From: Isohypsibius dastychi
Lineage: Eukaryota; Tardigrada; Eutardigrada; Parachela; Isohypsibiidae
Direction: 5' to 3'
DNA: 20,309 nucleotides
Assembly (NCBI GenBank): GCA_034696485.1
Contig: JAQIWT010000439.1
Coordinates: 1-20,309 of the forward strand
Part shown: positions 1 through 7,731 of the stretch, piece after piece
How positions within the stretch are numbered: the stretch's first letter is position 1
Layout: each line of letters opens with the position of its first letter
Notes under the pieces: model-generated
What the model was told of the DNA's origin: nothing
Database searches by the model: none
Seen by the model: the letters and a program-made list of their open reading frames with translations, nothing else
Translations under genes and position numbers: made by a program

Positions 1-2166
1 GAACTGTCGCTCAGAATCCGCCGATGATGCGCAAACTGACAAGTAATCTCGCGCCATTTTGGCACAAACTGGGAATTCGGAAGACATTCTTCTCCAGACT
101 ACCAAAACTTCCTCAAACGATTCTTTGCCCACCGAGAAATACAAATCAACTTCTGTCTTCACAGGGTCATCAGATTGTGGAGTAAGGTTCGAAGTAGCCA
201 ACAGCTCTCGCGCGGACATTGAGTCGGCATTCTTTGCAAGGGCAGGGACAGAATGGGCCGAACTGTTCAATGGGCAGTACAGGCGCGCGATCCGAAGGAA
301 CGCTTTTTTGGATGCTTCACGTTTAGTTTCTGGAATACCATCAAGTTTCACGCACGGGTCAAGAAGACTTGCCAACATTGCGGCTTCTGAATCCAGCCAC
401 GTTTCACCAAAACATTCCCTCAATTCGATGTGCATCAGATTCCCCATTTCACGAACCCAGGCTTCCTGTAAAAATATTTAAAATTCAGAATAGTGACGAA
501 CAACCAAATTCCCGCTTGGAAAAATAATTAAATCCCTCTAGTTCGCCAGTTGATTTATAATTATTTATTGATTGTAAAAATGCGGATAGATTTCCAAAAA
601 AGTCAATCAGACTTACATCGTGAGCAGCAGTGTAAGTTTCAAAATGCCCGAGAAGATGATTCACATTAGGATATCCGAGATGATGAGTCGCGTCGCTGCT
701 CTCAAGCTCTTTGGACACACTTTCAGGTTTCTGGAGCAAACGCATGATTTCGCTCAAATCTAACCATTCTTCCTCGGTCAAGTTCTCCAATTTCCCAAGC
801 GCTTTCTTATTTGATTCCAAATAACTGGTCAACTGATCTCGCTGATTGAGGGCGTCACGAACCATGTAGAAAGTACTGTTCCATCTATTTACGACGTCAC
901 GGGACAAAACAAGGGAAGTCTTTCCGGTGAATTCAAGATACTTCGACTTTGCCAGCGGATAATGTAGAGCAATGACGATTGCTCGCAGTTTTCGGATACA
1001 GTCCACTTTATGCTCTAGACCATACTGCACAGCTGTGTTGATGCATTGGCACATGCATCAAATGCGAATTTCTTTCACTAGAAAACAAAATTTGCAGAAA
1101 TTTACAAAAAAAATGTCATCACTTTAAAAACTTTCCATTGACGGCTTTTTTTGCGTTGCGTTCAGCTGCGAGTTGAGGCGCCATTAACTTTATCGCTTTC
1201 TGCATATTTGGTCCCCCATCCGCCGTGAAACCGAGCATTTTGTGCTGTACTCCATAATCCTTCAACACTTTCAAAACCATCACTGATATGTATTCCGCAG
1301 TTTGATGATCAGTAATTTGAAGAAATTCCAACACTGCGCAACACCGCTCAAACTTTCCGGATATCCAATGAACAGTCAGAACAATATAGTGATCTTGAGA
1401 ACAAGAGCTCCATCCATCAAAAGTCATCGATAACTTCCCCGGAACATTTCCCAGAATCTGCGAAGACAAGAATTTGAATGTTTAATCGAAAAATGACGAA
1501 ACATTTCAAAAACAACAAATCAGGAAAAATGTTTGCAAAATGGCACAATTCGAATCTGCTTACCACTTTCAGCTTTTCCCTGGTCTGTTCGAAGTCTTTC
1601 AAAATATCCGTTTTCAGAGTATTGCGACTTGGTAGAACGAAAGACGAGTTGAGAGAATGACAGAACTCAATAAATTCCCGGTTTTCGACGATTGTAAATG
1701 GCAGCGCGCAAATAATGATGAGTCGGCGAAGATTTGCATACATGTTTCCTTTCACACGAAGTCGAGGTTTAAAAGCGTCTGGCAATTCCGGTTTCTTCTC
1801 ATCCACTGGAGTTTTCTTGGATTTCAAAGGACCAAATGTTACGGAATGCATTTTTTCGTAATGCTTCTCCAAATTATCCGTGGCAGTTGTCAAACTGTAC
1901 GATTTCGAGCAATGGTCGCAGACAACTTTCTTTTCCCCTCTTTTGAAATGGTTTCAGATAGGAGCAATCACTCCTCTCTTCTTCTTCACCATCTGCGAGT
2001 CATCTTTGGAGCTGGTTTCTCTTTCAGACGTTGTTGGCAATAATCCATTTTCCGCTCGTTCCTGCTCGCGTTCCCGGTCAATCTCCGCGCAGCGCTCAGC
2101 ATAGTCTCTGACCTCCTGATCATCTTCAAATTGTTTCCGCTTTCTACTCTCGTTAAAAGCCGCCAT
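1..2166 (-). pseudogene. hAT-family transposase pseudogene (BED finger, hAT dimerisation domain), truncated by window edge
   Basis: Cut-and-paste hAT transposase read right to left from an ATG at 2164-2166. A charged N-terminus leads into a BED zinc finger (C-x2-C at about 1910-1900, H-x5-H near 1862), then a catalytic-core segment with a TFDGWSS motif near 1420, and a C-terminal dimerisation segment at 1-100 with MARDYLSV and ASSADSER, typical of hAT. Likely introns are 1458-1563 and 466-616, both with good nematode splice sites and in phase. A third lies near 1078-1120 with an unclear donor. TGA at 1954-1956 sits where the first BED residue (the Trp of a W-x-H-F pattern) belongs, and another TGA at 1058-1060 lies just upstream of a C-x-C-I-N-T-A-V segment, so the copy is probably dead. 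The 3' end of the gene lies outside the window. The family call is solid; exon 2/3 borders are not. Confidence 0.85.
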
Positions 2167-2766
2167 GAGTTATCGGCAGAACAGAAGCAAACAAGAAGAC
2201 ATTCACAATCGAAAAATTCTCGAAGTGAGTGACTGCGTCAACCCCAGTATGTATACAGCCGATATTATGTACGCGCAGGGCCAACGCAGATACATACTGC
2301 GAAGACTTAACGTATAGCTCCTTGTCACTACGTCATTGCACTGCGATCCGGTAATTTTCAATTTTCAAAAATAATTTGTTTTACGTTCCAGGATTTAAGG
2401 TAATTACCTAAACGGCTGGCCTAAGGATTCCAGAATCCTGGAATTTTTCGCCTCGCGGCTTGTGATTTTAGGCGAATGCCTCGCGCCTCGCGGCTGACCT
2501 GGCGCCTAAGGGGCGGATTTGCCATCTTTATTCACAATCGAATCACGATTTAAGTTAACGAGTTTCGTTGTAAGAATTTGTATTTTAGGATGTTGATATC
2601 TCATCCTAAAGACGACAAAAAAAATGATAACTTAGTAAAACGATGATTTAGGTACCTCAGATGCCGGAACCGGTCCGGAGGTTGGTTCTTACAACGTCAA
2701 AAGGCCTGAAGAAAACATTGGTGTCTACCGCTTCGCATTACTCTCGATTTGCAGAAAGATGGTTTT
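2167..2766. other. Gene-free stretch with GC-rich patch and short direct repeat
   Basis: No credible coding region on either strand. A GC-rich patch at about 2410-2520 carries a 12-base direct repeat (CGCCTCGCGGCT at 2449-2460 and 2484-2495) and CCTAAGG at its two borders. It may be terminal or subterminal sequence of the adjacent hAT element, since the transposase begins at 2166, but no matching opposite end lies in the window. Confidence 0.4.
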
Positions 2767-3522
2767 CTACGGGATGTTGTAGTCTGAATACTGTTTAAAT
2801 AAGTTTTCAGATTGTACACAGAGATAAAATTTCTGGTTCTTGATCAGTGGCAGCCGCGAACTAAACGTTGAGCCCAGAATTCTGTTGGTATTTAGCAGCT
2901 GAACCTGAAAAGTGGCACTATTTTGCAGAAATCGGACATCGCGCACTTCCAGGAAGTATGAGTTGGTTTTGGCATAGAATGAGTTTGAAACGCGTAAAAA
3001 CAAGAAGAAGGCAGTCAAACACGCAGAATTAAAGACCTGCCGCATTTCGGGCAGCACTTTGTGCGAACCAGCAAACAAATAAGCGATATGATCCGGCAAC
3101 AGGAGAAGATTTTTATGCGGCAATCGGAACGATCTCTTTTGACCCCAGCTAGGCATTGTTTTTGCTTCAGTGTGACAAATCAGAAGCAGGCATGCTATTG
3201 TAAAGTAAAGTCTTCGGGAACGTAGTTGTTTATCGATGAAAAGTGTAGAGTTAAGAGTCCGGCAACTTTGTTGTTTATGGACGAAAACTGCAATCTCCGA
3301 GACAAGGAGAGCAATATGGAGATAAAATCGATCCTCACTGGCGAGGAAATATTTCAAAATAGAATGACGACAAAACTCGAAGTGACAGCCAGTTTGGGCT
3401 TTCCTCCACTCCACAGTAAGAATCGAAGAAAACCTCAGCTGCTTGATTGTTCGGTGCAGGTTCAGCCGCTCCGTACATGGCAAAAAAGTCGGTTGGAACA
3501 GTCGATGATTCCGGTAATTCAC
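2767..3522 (-). pseudogene. Probable tyrosine recombinase remnant
   Basis: An open stretch of 251 codons at the downstream end of the retroelement. Near its C-terminal third, a FFLFLRVS segment resembles the first catalytic-Arg box of tyrosine recombinases (usually LR-x-S/G-E), followed by a strand pattern ending in LPLIKNQKFYLC. The later H-x-R and Tyr boxes are not seen, so the domain is incomplete. Its last part is duplicated in inverted orientation at 4519-4632. The identification depends partly on position downstream of RT/RNase H. Confidence 0.4.
2821..2934 (+). repeat. Left arm of 114-bp inverted repeat flanking the YR retroelement
   Basis: Reverse-complementary to 4519-4632 over 114 bases with about ten mismatches and no gaps (about 91% identity by hand). 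The arm overlaps the recombinase-like coding stretch, so one arm is probably a fragment of a second element copy joined in opposite orientation. Confidence 0.85.
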
Positions 3523-3632
3523 AATAATCTTCTAGAAGTGATGCTTCTGCCGAATCAGTGATACAGATCCAACCAAGAGCATCGGGGAAGATATTGTTCA
3601 TATCGAGGACACGGGTGCATCAATATAGATAC

Positions 3633-3935
3633 TTAACCGGCATGAGCAATAAAGAACACCAACTTCAACCAACGCAAAGCATCCAGATTTCTTGTCGTCC
3701 CCCGACTCAGAAGATATACTGTGGAAGAGTTGTCAGACCACAATAAAACCAAGTTCCCTCGAAAGATCGAGGCCCAGATCAAAAGCGGAAAACAACCCTC
3801 AATAGGTTCCAAGTAATTTATATTACCATCTAACGAGGTGTAGACGAATCGGGGCGGGATCCAGTTTTTTAAAATACAACCAGTTTTTGGAGATTTACCA
3901 AGGCACCAGGTACCGGCGAGACAGTTAGTTACCAT
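3633..3935 (-). pseudogene. RNase H fragment of the YR retroelement
   Basis: In the same frame as the RT fragment. A NYLEPIEG-like segment (element RNases H usually have the active-site Glu here) precedes LLWSDNSSTV, the Asp-containing strand of retroelement RNase H, then SRGTTRNLDALRWL. The order matches the RT-proximal RNase H of DIRS-order elements. No intact start or full domain remains. Confidence 0.5.
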
Positions 3936-4118
3936 TGGTAAGCCAAGACCTCACGAAGTGTACGAGGAACGTGAAGGCAAAGCCCATTAAAACAGGGGTG
4001 AATGCTCACCAACCAACACTGCAATTCATAGTTCAACAAGTTATTTATCCGTATTCGAAGATTGTCTTTTCAAAAATTAATAATTGCTTCAACAAATGTC
4101 TCCGTAGACGAGCGAGCT

Positions 4119-4454
4119 TCATGAATACCAGGAGCAGAAAAAGTAAGGTGCCCAACCAGAGTCTGGAGTTAATTTTGAGTCAACCTTGAACTGTTTGCAA
4201 AAGCGGAAGGCAATCAGTCTTTCCATCTTATCTGACAGACATTCAACGCGCTGTCTTACCGAATCAATAATGTGACCCGGAAAAGCCACACATTGCGCTG
4301 GATAAACAACCCAGTCCCAGTTGATTAAAAATCCAAGTGATTCCAGCAACTGAATAAAATATTCGTGAGCGTAACAGCATAATGAAACAGTTTTGACAAT
4401 CAGCAAAAGGTCGTCAAGATATTGCACGATCATTGAAACTCTTCTCCGCGTCAT
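4119..4454 (-). pseudogene. DIRS-like reverse transcriptase fragment
   Basis: The open stretch contains the RT active-site box YLDDLLLI (near 4410), followed by LESLGFLINW and a P-x-Q-x-V-A-F-x-G-x-I-I-D-S pattern, the palm and post-palm spacing seen in DIRS-order RTs. It covers only the palm/thumb part; the fingers upstream are lost, because the inverted repeat begins about 65 bases away. A stop at 4119-4121 separates it from the RNase H fragment in the same frame. Confidence 0.65.
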
Positions 4455-4518
4455 TCTATAAGAACGTTCAAAATTCGATCAAAATCAGCAGGTGCGCAGG
4501 TTAAAAAATCGGCTATCA

Positions 4519-4632
4519 CGATTTCTGCAAAAAAGTGCCACTTTTCAGGTTCAGCTGCTAAATACCAACAGAATTCTGAGCTCAACGTTCGGCTTGCGGC
4601 TGCCACTGATTAAGAATCAGAATTTTTTTCTC
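4519..4632 (-). repeat. Right arm of 114-bp inverted repeat flanking the YR retroelement
   Basis: Inverted partner of 2821-2934. It lies just beyond the RT fragment (about 65 bases), where RT fingers coding would be expected, and so marks the breakpoint of the rearrangement that truncated the RT. Confidence 0.85.
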
Positions 4633-5262
4633 TTTTCATGACTGATTCGCCTAAAGAGCACTTATATCAACTACGCTTGAGCATGATGGATATTATTTCT
4701 CAATTCAGCAAGTGTGATCAACTAACCGCCGTGAACGTATTACATCTGTCATTCCATTTTGCATCAGGACCAGTATTTGTTTTACATGAAAAACTAGTGA
4801 ATGCTAGTTTGGCTAAGAAGAATAAGCGACAAGGGGGAGTGACTAGGTAGCGATTTAACGCAATGTCACACTTGCACCCAACCATCTCAATAGCAATCTC
4901 AAGTTCTACATGGTTGAATTTTTTTTTGCCTTGCCTGATAAAGGCCTGTGCTGCTCTAGAACTGCAAAGTATTCGCACACGGGGAATTATCCAGAGATTA
5001 TTCTTCTCAAAACCAACTTAGATCAGAAAGCACGAAATCCCGGCGACTTGATTCCGCGGGAATAATCCTGACGTACCCCAAGTTCTCCCTCCCTCATTCG
5101 GTCGACTGAACCCTCTGATATGACAACAAAATCAATGACGTCACTCAATCAAATGCTTTGACCTAACTGGGAGATGGTCACGCATTTTAGAAACTGCATC
5201 TTCCTTAAATTTCTCATTTTTTTCTGCCCTTTCTAGTGACTATTGAAACTCGCTCTTTTCAG
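4633..5262. other. No recognised gene
   Basis: A 70-codon plus-strand open stretch at 4638-4850 begins with ATG after a pyrimidine-rich tract, and there is a shorter unlabelled open stretch near 4930-5065, but neither resembles a known domain and no splice structure joins them convincingly. They could be exons of the gene that owned the HTH fragment at 5263-5368. Confidence 0.3.
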
Positions 5263-5368
5263 ACATTTCAGTAGATTCAGTTCTGAGGTCCGTTTTTGAG
5301 GCTGAGACGCCAGTCAATACGGCGGCAGATATGTTCGGCATTCCACCTTCAACTCTGAGACGTCGTCT
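5263..5368 (+). pseudogene. Exon-like fragment with a pipsqueak/CENP-B-type helix-turn-helix
   Basis: Preceded by a strong acceptor (CTCTTTTCAG ending at 5262) and followed by a GTAGGT donor at 5369, this 106-nt block reads without stops. It encodes AADMFGIPPSTLRRRL, the classic psq-type HTH signature (A-A-x-x-F-G-I-P-x-S-T-L-R-R-R-L) used by chromosomal regulators and by pogo/Tigger-type transposases. No neighbouring exon was recognised, so it may be one exon of a broken gene or a transposase remnant. Splicing is predicted, not shown. Confidence 0.5.
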
Positions 5369-6240
5369 GTAGGTTTTCGGGATTGCCAGGTTCCAATAAT
5401 TTTATGGAATTTGCGATTGATGTTGTCATAAAGGAGCAGTCATGCACCGGAGACCCCGATTGAACGGGTACAAATAGCGCGGCTGTGGTACTGCACCATA
5501 TATCACACTCAATCAAATTTTCCTGCCCCGTTACATGCCTGTCTCAGTTCAAAAGTTTCTGAGTCATAATTTGCTCTCCTGGAATTCCTTACGTTTTTGA
5601 TCGATCTCCCACATCGCTGTTGTTCCCACTTCTGCTCGCGAAATGAAGATGTTTCTGTTGCTTTTGAGCCTCGCGTTCGTCAGCTAGAGCTTCTGTGTGG
5701 TAGAAAAAGATTGCGATGAAAGTTGTGTTTGCGATTCTGAAGAACCATACCGAATGGATTGCTCTTCTCACGGATATTCCATCTCGCCATATACTTCGAG
5801 CGGAATTTTCAGTAAGATCACTGTTCTAGACCTTTAGATGAACAGAATTTCATCCAACCCGACATATGACATCGAAGATGTTTTTCCAACCATGCAAATC
5901 TTGATATTGTTCGAAAGTACATTTCCATGCGAAATTCTGCCTTCGATCAAGTTTCAAGGGAGAATTCAGACTCATGAATGTATCGCATGTGAGCACTCAA
6001 ATGTCCAGCTTCAGAAATAATTTCATGATTAAGCGATAAAATGTTGTAGTGACATCGGAAGCTCCGATTTAAACAAAGGAGTGACGCGTTGAACCGGATA
6101 CTCCAGCAACAGGTTTGTTTTCGTGACTGTTTTGTTTCTGCGTTTGATTAACCATATGTTAGGGCTTAACAGTTTCTGTGGAGAAGATGACTACAGCGTT
6201 CTATCCAACAACGACTTCCCAACCGGAAAGAAGAGAACAT
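5369..6240. other. No recognised gene
   Basis: AT-rich sequence with only short open stretches on either strand (for example 5838-6020 plus, 5589-5771 minus), none with a recognisable motif. No tRNA-like fold or repeat array was noticed. Confidence 0.4.
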
Positions 6241-6304
6241 GGTAGTCTGGCAGAACATTAGAGGGGGTATGGCCATACCCCCTCTAATGTTCTGCCAGAC
6301 CACC
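6241..6304. repeat. 64-bp near-perfect palindrome (foldback/cruciform)
   Basis: The inner 56 bases (6245-6300) are a perfect palindrome with no spacer, centred on GGCC at 6271-6274; three more pairs extend it to 6241-6304 with one mismatch at 6244/6301. Either strand can form a 32-bp hairpin. Possible origins are a foldback element, two head-to-head transposon termini, or an inverted duplication. Confidence 0.95.
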
Positions 6305-6754
6305 TATAGGTAGGCCCGCCCTCGATTGATACAGGGACGCCGATTCCGCCATTTTGTTTTGCCTCCCTTCCCCTATCCCTCTTCCGCCACCTTCAAATAT
6401 TTTGTTCTTATCTCCTACCCCTTCCCCTGTCCCCTTTCTCTCGCAATTCGTAACCCCCGGTGCATGTAAACCCCCGACGCCATTTTGCTTTTGAGGACGC
6501 CGAGTTCCGCCATTTTGTTTTCTGCAAGTTCTTGCTGAAGCCTCGTGGTCTAAACCTCTTAGATCGCAGAACCCCCGACATACAACGATCTTTGTGTGGG
6601 TAAGAAAGTGGGCGGGGCCAAGTTTTGTGACGTCATTTTACTAAAATAGGCGTGGCCATTTCTCTGCTTTTCATTGCCTGAATAATCTCGACGCAATACT
6701 TCTTGGGTGAGTGTCAACCAAAAACGACGTGTCGACTTTGTACTGCAAGAAGGC
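6305..6754. repeat. Non-coding stretch with dispersed GACGCC...GCCATTTTG repeats
   Basis: A GACGCCGATTCCGCCATTTTG unit near 6333-6356 recurs with one extra base near 6499-6521 and in shortened form near 6476-6490. A C-rich AACCCCCG motif appears near 6451, 6469 and 6571, and pyrimidine-rich tracts fill 6360-6440. A GGGCGGGGCC block and a TGACGTCA palindrome lie near 6612-6635. No coding region. This is probably interspersed repeat DNA and may include the unrecognised left end of the Maverick. Confidence 0.6.
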
Positions 6755-7027
6755 TTAATCGAAACATTTTTTTATCACGCTGTTAGTACCTGCAACTGGT
6801 ATAGTGTTCATCGAACCACATTTTGCACATCGGCGTATTTTGTACAGAAATATTTCAATCTTTTCGTTAAGGCGGTTTTCAGAGAATCTGCCAGACAAAA
6901 AATATCTGTCAAACTTGCGCAGCGGCTCGCAGTCGAGCTCACTTGCCATGAATGAATGTAAACAGACAGGTTCACATTTCAAAGCTTTACTCACTTTTTC
7001 TAAGTTTAAGAGGAGAGTCTTGTTCAT
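6755..7027 (-). CDS. eIF2-beta C-terminal-domain-like protein (eIF5/eIF2B family)
   Basis: A 90-residue protein that lines up along its whole length with the C-terminal domain of translation factor eIF2-beta: TLLLNLEKVSKAL (residues 4-16), a P-x2-L-x2-F-x3-E-L pattern at 20-31, GRF at 46-48, an amphipathic helix at 49-64, then CAKCGSMNTI starting a zinc ribbon (Cys67, Cys70). The third ligand, Cys88, is present, but the stop codon falls exactly where the fourth Cys (residue 91) is expected. In the cell eIF2-beta helps deliver initiator tRNA and binds eIF5 and eIF2B. A short version carried by a virus-like element could be decoy or substitute; that role is inference. The start chosen (7027) lies one base after the stop of the upstream ORF (TGA-G-ATG). 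An upstream in-frame ATG at 7057 would overlap that ORF by 29 bases and add residues with no family match. Confidence 0.75.
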   Translation of the reverse strand: MNKTLLLNLEKVSKALKCEPVCLHSFMASELDCEPLRKFDRYFLSGRFSENRLNEKIEIFLYKIRRCAKCGSMNTIPVAGTNSVIKKCFD

Positions 7028-7028
7028 C

Positions 7029-7235
7029 TCATAGCGGCATAATAATTGCGGAATCATTTCGCAGCAGAGTCTTGATTAAAGAGTCCAACGGTAGAGTCCG
7101 CTCAGATACAGTACAATTTTTTTGTAGGATTTTAAATTGAAGTATTGTCTCTGTGATAAAAAATACCACGCTTGTCAAAACAAGAATGATCCAGGTTACT
7201 AAGGAGATTGTTTTCTGTACGGTTTGTTTATCCAT
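7029..7235 (-). CDS. Small single-pass membrane protein, unknown
   Basis: A 68-residue protein with one strongly hydrophobic segment at residues 11-33, preceded by a short polar N-terminus and followed by a polar, mildly basic tail. It overlaps the protease stop by 8 bases and is followed after one base by the eIF2-beta-like start, so it belongs to the compact gene string. Function is not recognised. A one-helix protein beside virion genes could act in membrane association or egress, but nothing in the sequence shows this. Confidence 0.6.
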   Translation of the reverse strand: MDKQTVQKTISLVTWIILVLTSVVFFITETILQFKILQKNCTVSERTLPLDSLIKTLLRNDSAIIMPL

Positions 7236-7731
7236 ACTTTTTAAGCTGCTGAATCAAAAATTCTCGATCGTGGGTCGTTGTTCTTAAACGGAAATATTTA
7301 TTTATAAACTTGCAAACTAGCTTGTCATTCAAAACTTTGTTACCGCTTAATGCAGTCATGATCTCTTCATAAGTCACGCCGTGTGATCGCAGAAGAACAA
7401 AAAACATACAGTATTGACCACAAACCGTGGAGTCATCGGACTGCAATCTTTGGCACTGGACTCGGTTGTTTTCTGGTTCTAACCACTCTCTGATAAATGG
7501 TGAGTACTCGGCTGGGTTCTTGCCAAACGAGTCAAAGCTTTCGACTTTGTCTCCTGAACAAAAGAACGCCACCCAATGTTGTCCCGGTTCAGATGACTGG
7601 CTGGTGTTACAAATGTAAGCTCCAGGATATTCCTTGGTTTCTGGGAGGGTGTCCGCGGCAAAGACGCCAACAAAGACTTCATCGGCAATTCGATCTGTTC
7701 TCAAAGCTTTTTCGATCTGAAAGTTGTCCAT
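7228..7731 (-). CDS. Adenain-type cysteine protease (PRO), virion maturation protease
   Basis: A 167-residue C5/C48-fold cysteine protease. Predicted catalytic residues in adenain order are His52 (QHWVAFF), Asp67 (ESFDSFG), Gln97 (RLQS, oxyanion) and Cys104 (VCGQYC). Length is in the usual range for Maverick PRO. In Mavericks and adenovirus-like lineages this enzyme is thought to process capsid and core precursors during assembly. Its ATG overlaps the major-capsid stop as TAATG, and its own end overlaps the next ORF by 8 bases, so it is probably translated from the same transcript. All key residues are present, so it is likely active. Confidence 0.92.
   Translation of the reverse strand: MDNFQIEKALRTDRIADEVFVGVFAADTLPETKEYPGAYICNTSQSSEPGQHWVAFFCSGDKVESFDSFGKNPAEYSPFIREWLEPENNRVQCQRLQSDDSTVCGQYCMFFVLLRSHGVTYEEIMTALSGNKVLNDKLVCKFINKYFRLRTTTHDREFLIQQLKKYG

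Larger units (their letters stand above)
2767..4632 (-). mobile_element. Decayed PAT/DIRS-type tyrosine-recombinase retrotransposon
   Basis: Three fragments in the order reverse transcriptase, RNase H, tyrosine recombinase (right to left) give the gene order of DIRS-order elements, of which PAT is the nematode type. RT and RNase H are in the same frame but separated by stops; the recombinase part is in another frame. The whole is bounded by a 114-bp inverted repeat (2821-2934 and 4519-4632), the left arm of which is itself recombinase coding sequence. Stops and frame changes make it inactive. Assignment to PAT rather than another DIRS lineage rests on the nematode context only. Confidence 0.6.

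Noticed and set aside
4638-4850. Plus-strand 70-codon open stretch as a gene
   Set aside because: It starts with an ATG after a pyrimidine tract but has no known domain and no clear splice link to the HTH exon at 5263.
5130-5145. Shared TGACGTCA palindromes near 5138, 6630 and 20218 as element termini
   Set aside because: Flanking bases do not match beyond the eight-base core, which is a common CRE-like palindrome.
6244-6267. TCTGGCAGA text near 6246 matched to CTGGCAGAC (minus strand) near 19615 as a Maverick terminal inverted repeat
   Set aside because: Similarity stops after about ten bases, far too short for a Maverick terminal repeat, and the left copy belongs to an unrelated palindrome.
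7028-7057. Upstream ATG for the eIF2-beta-like protein
   Set aside because: It would overlap the upstream ORF by 29 bases and adds ten residues with no family match; the ATG at 7027 follows the stop by one base.
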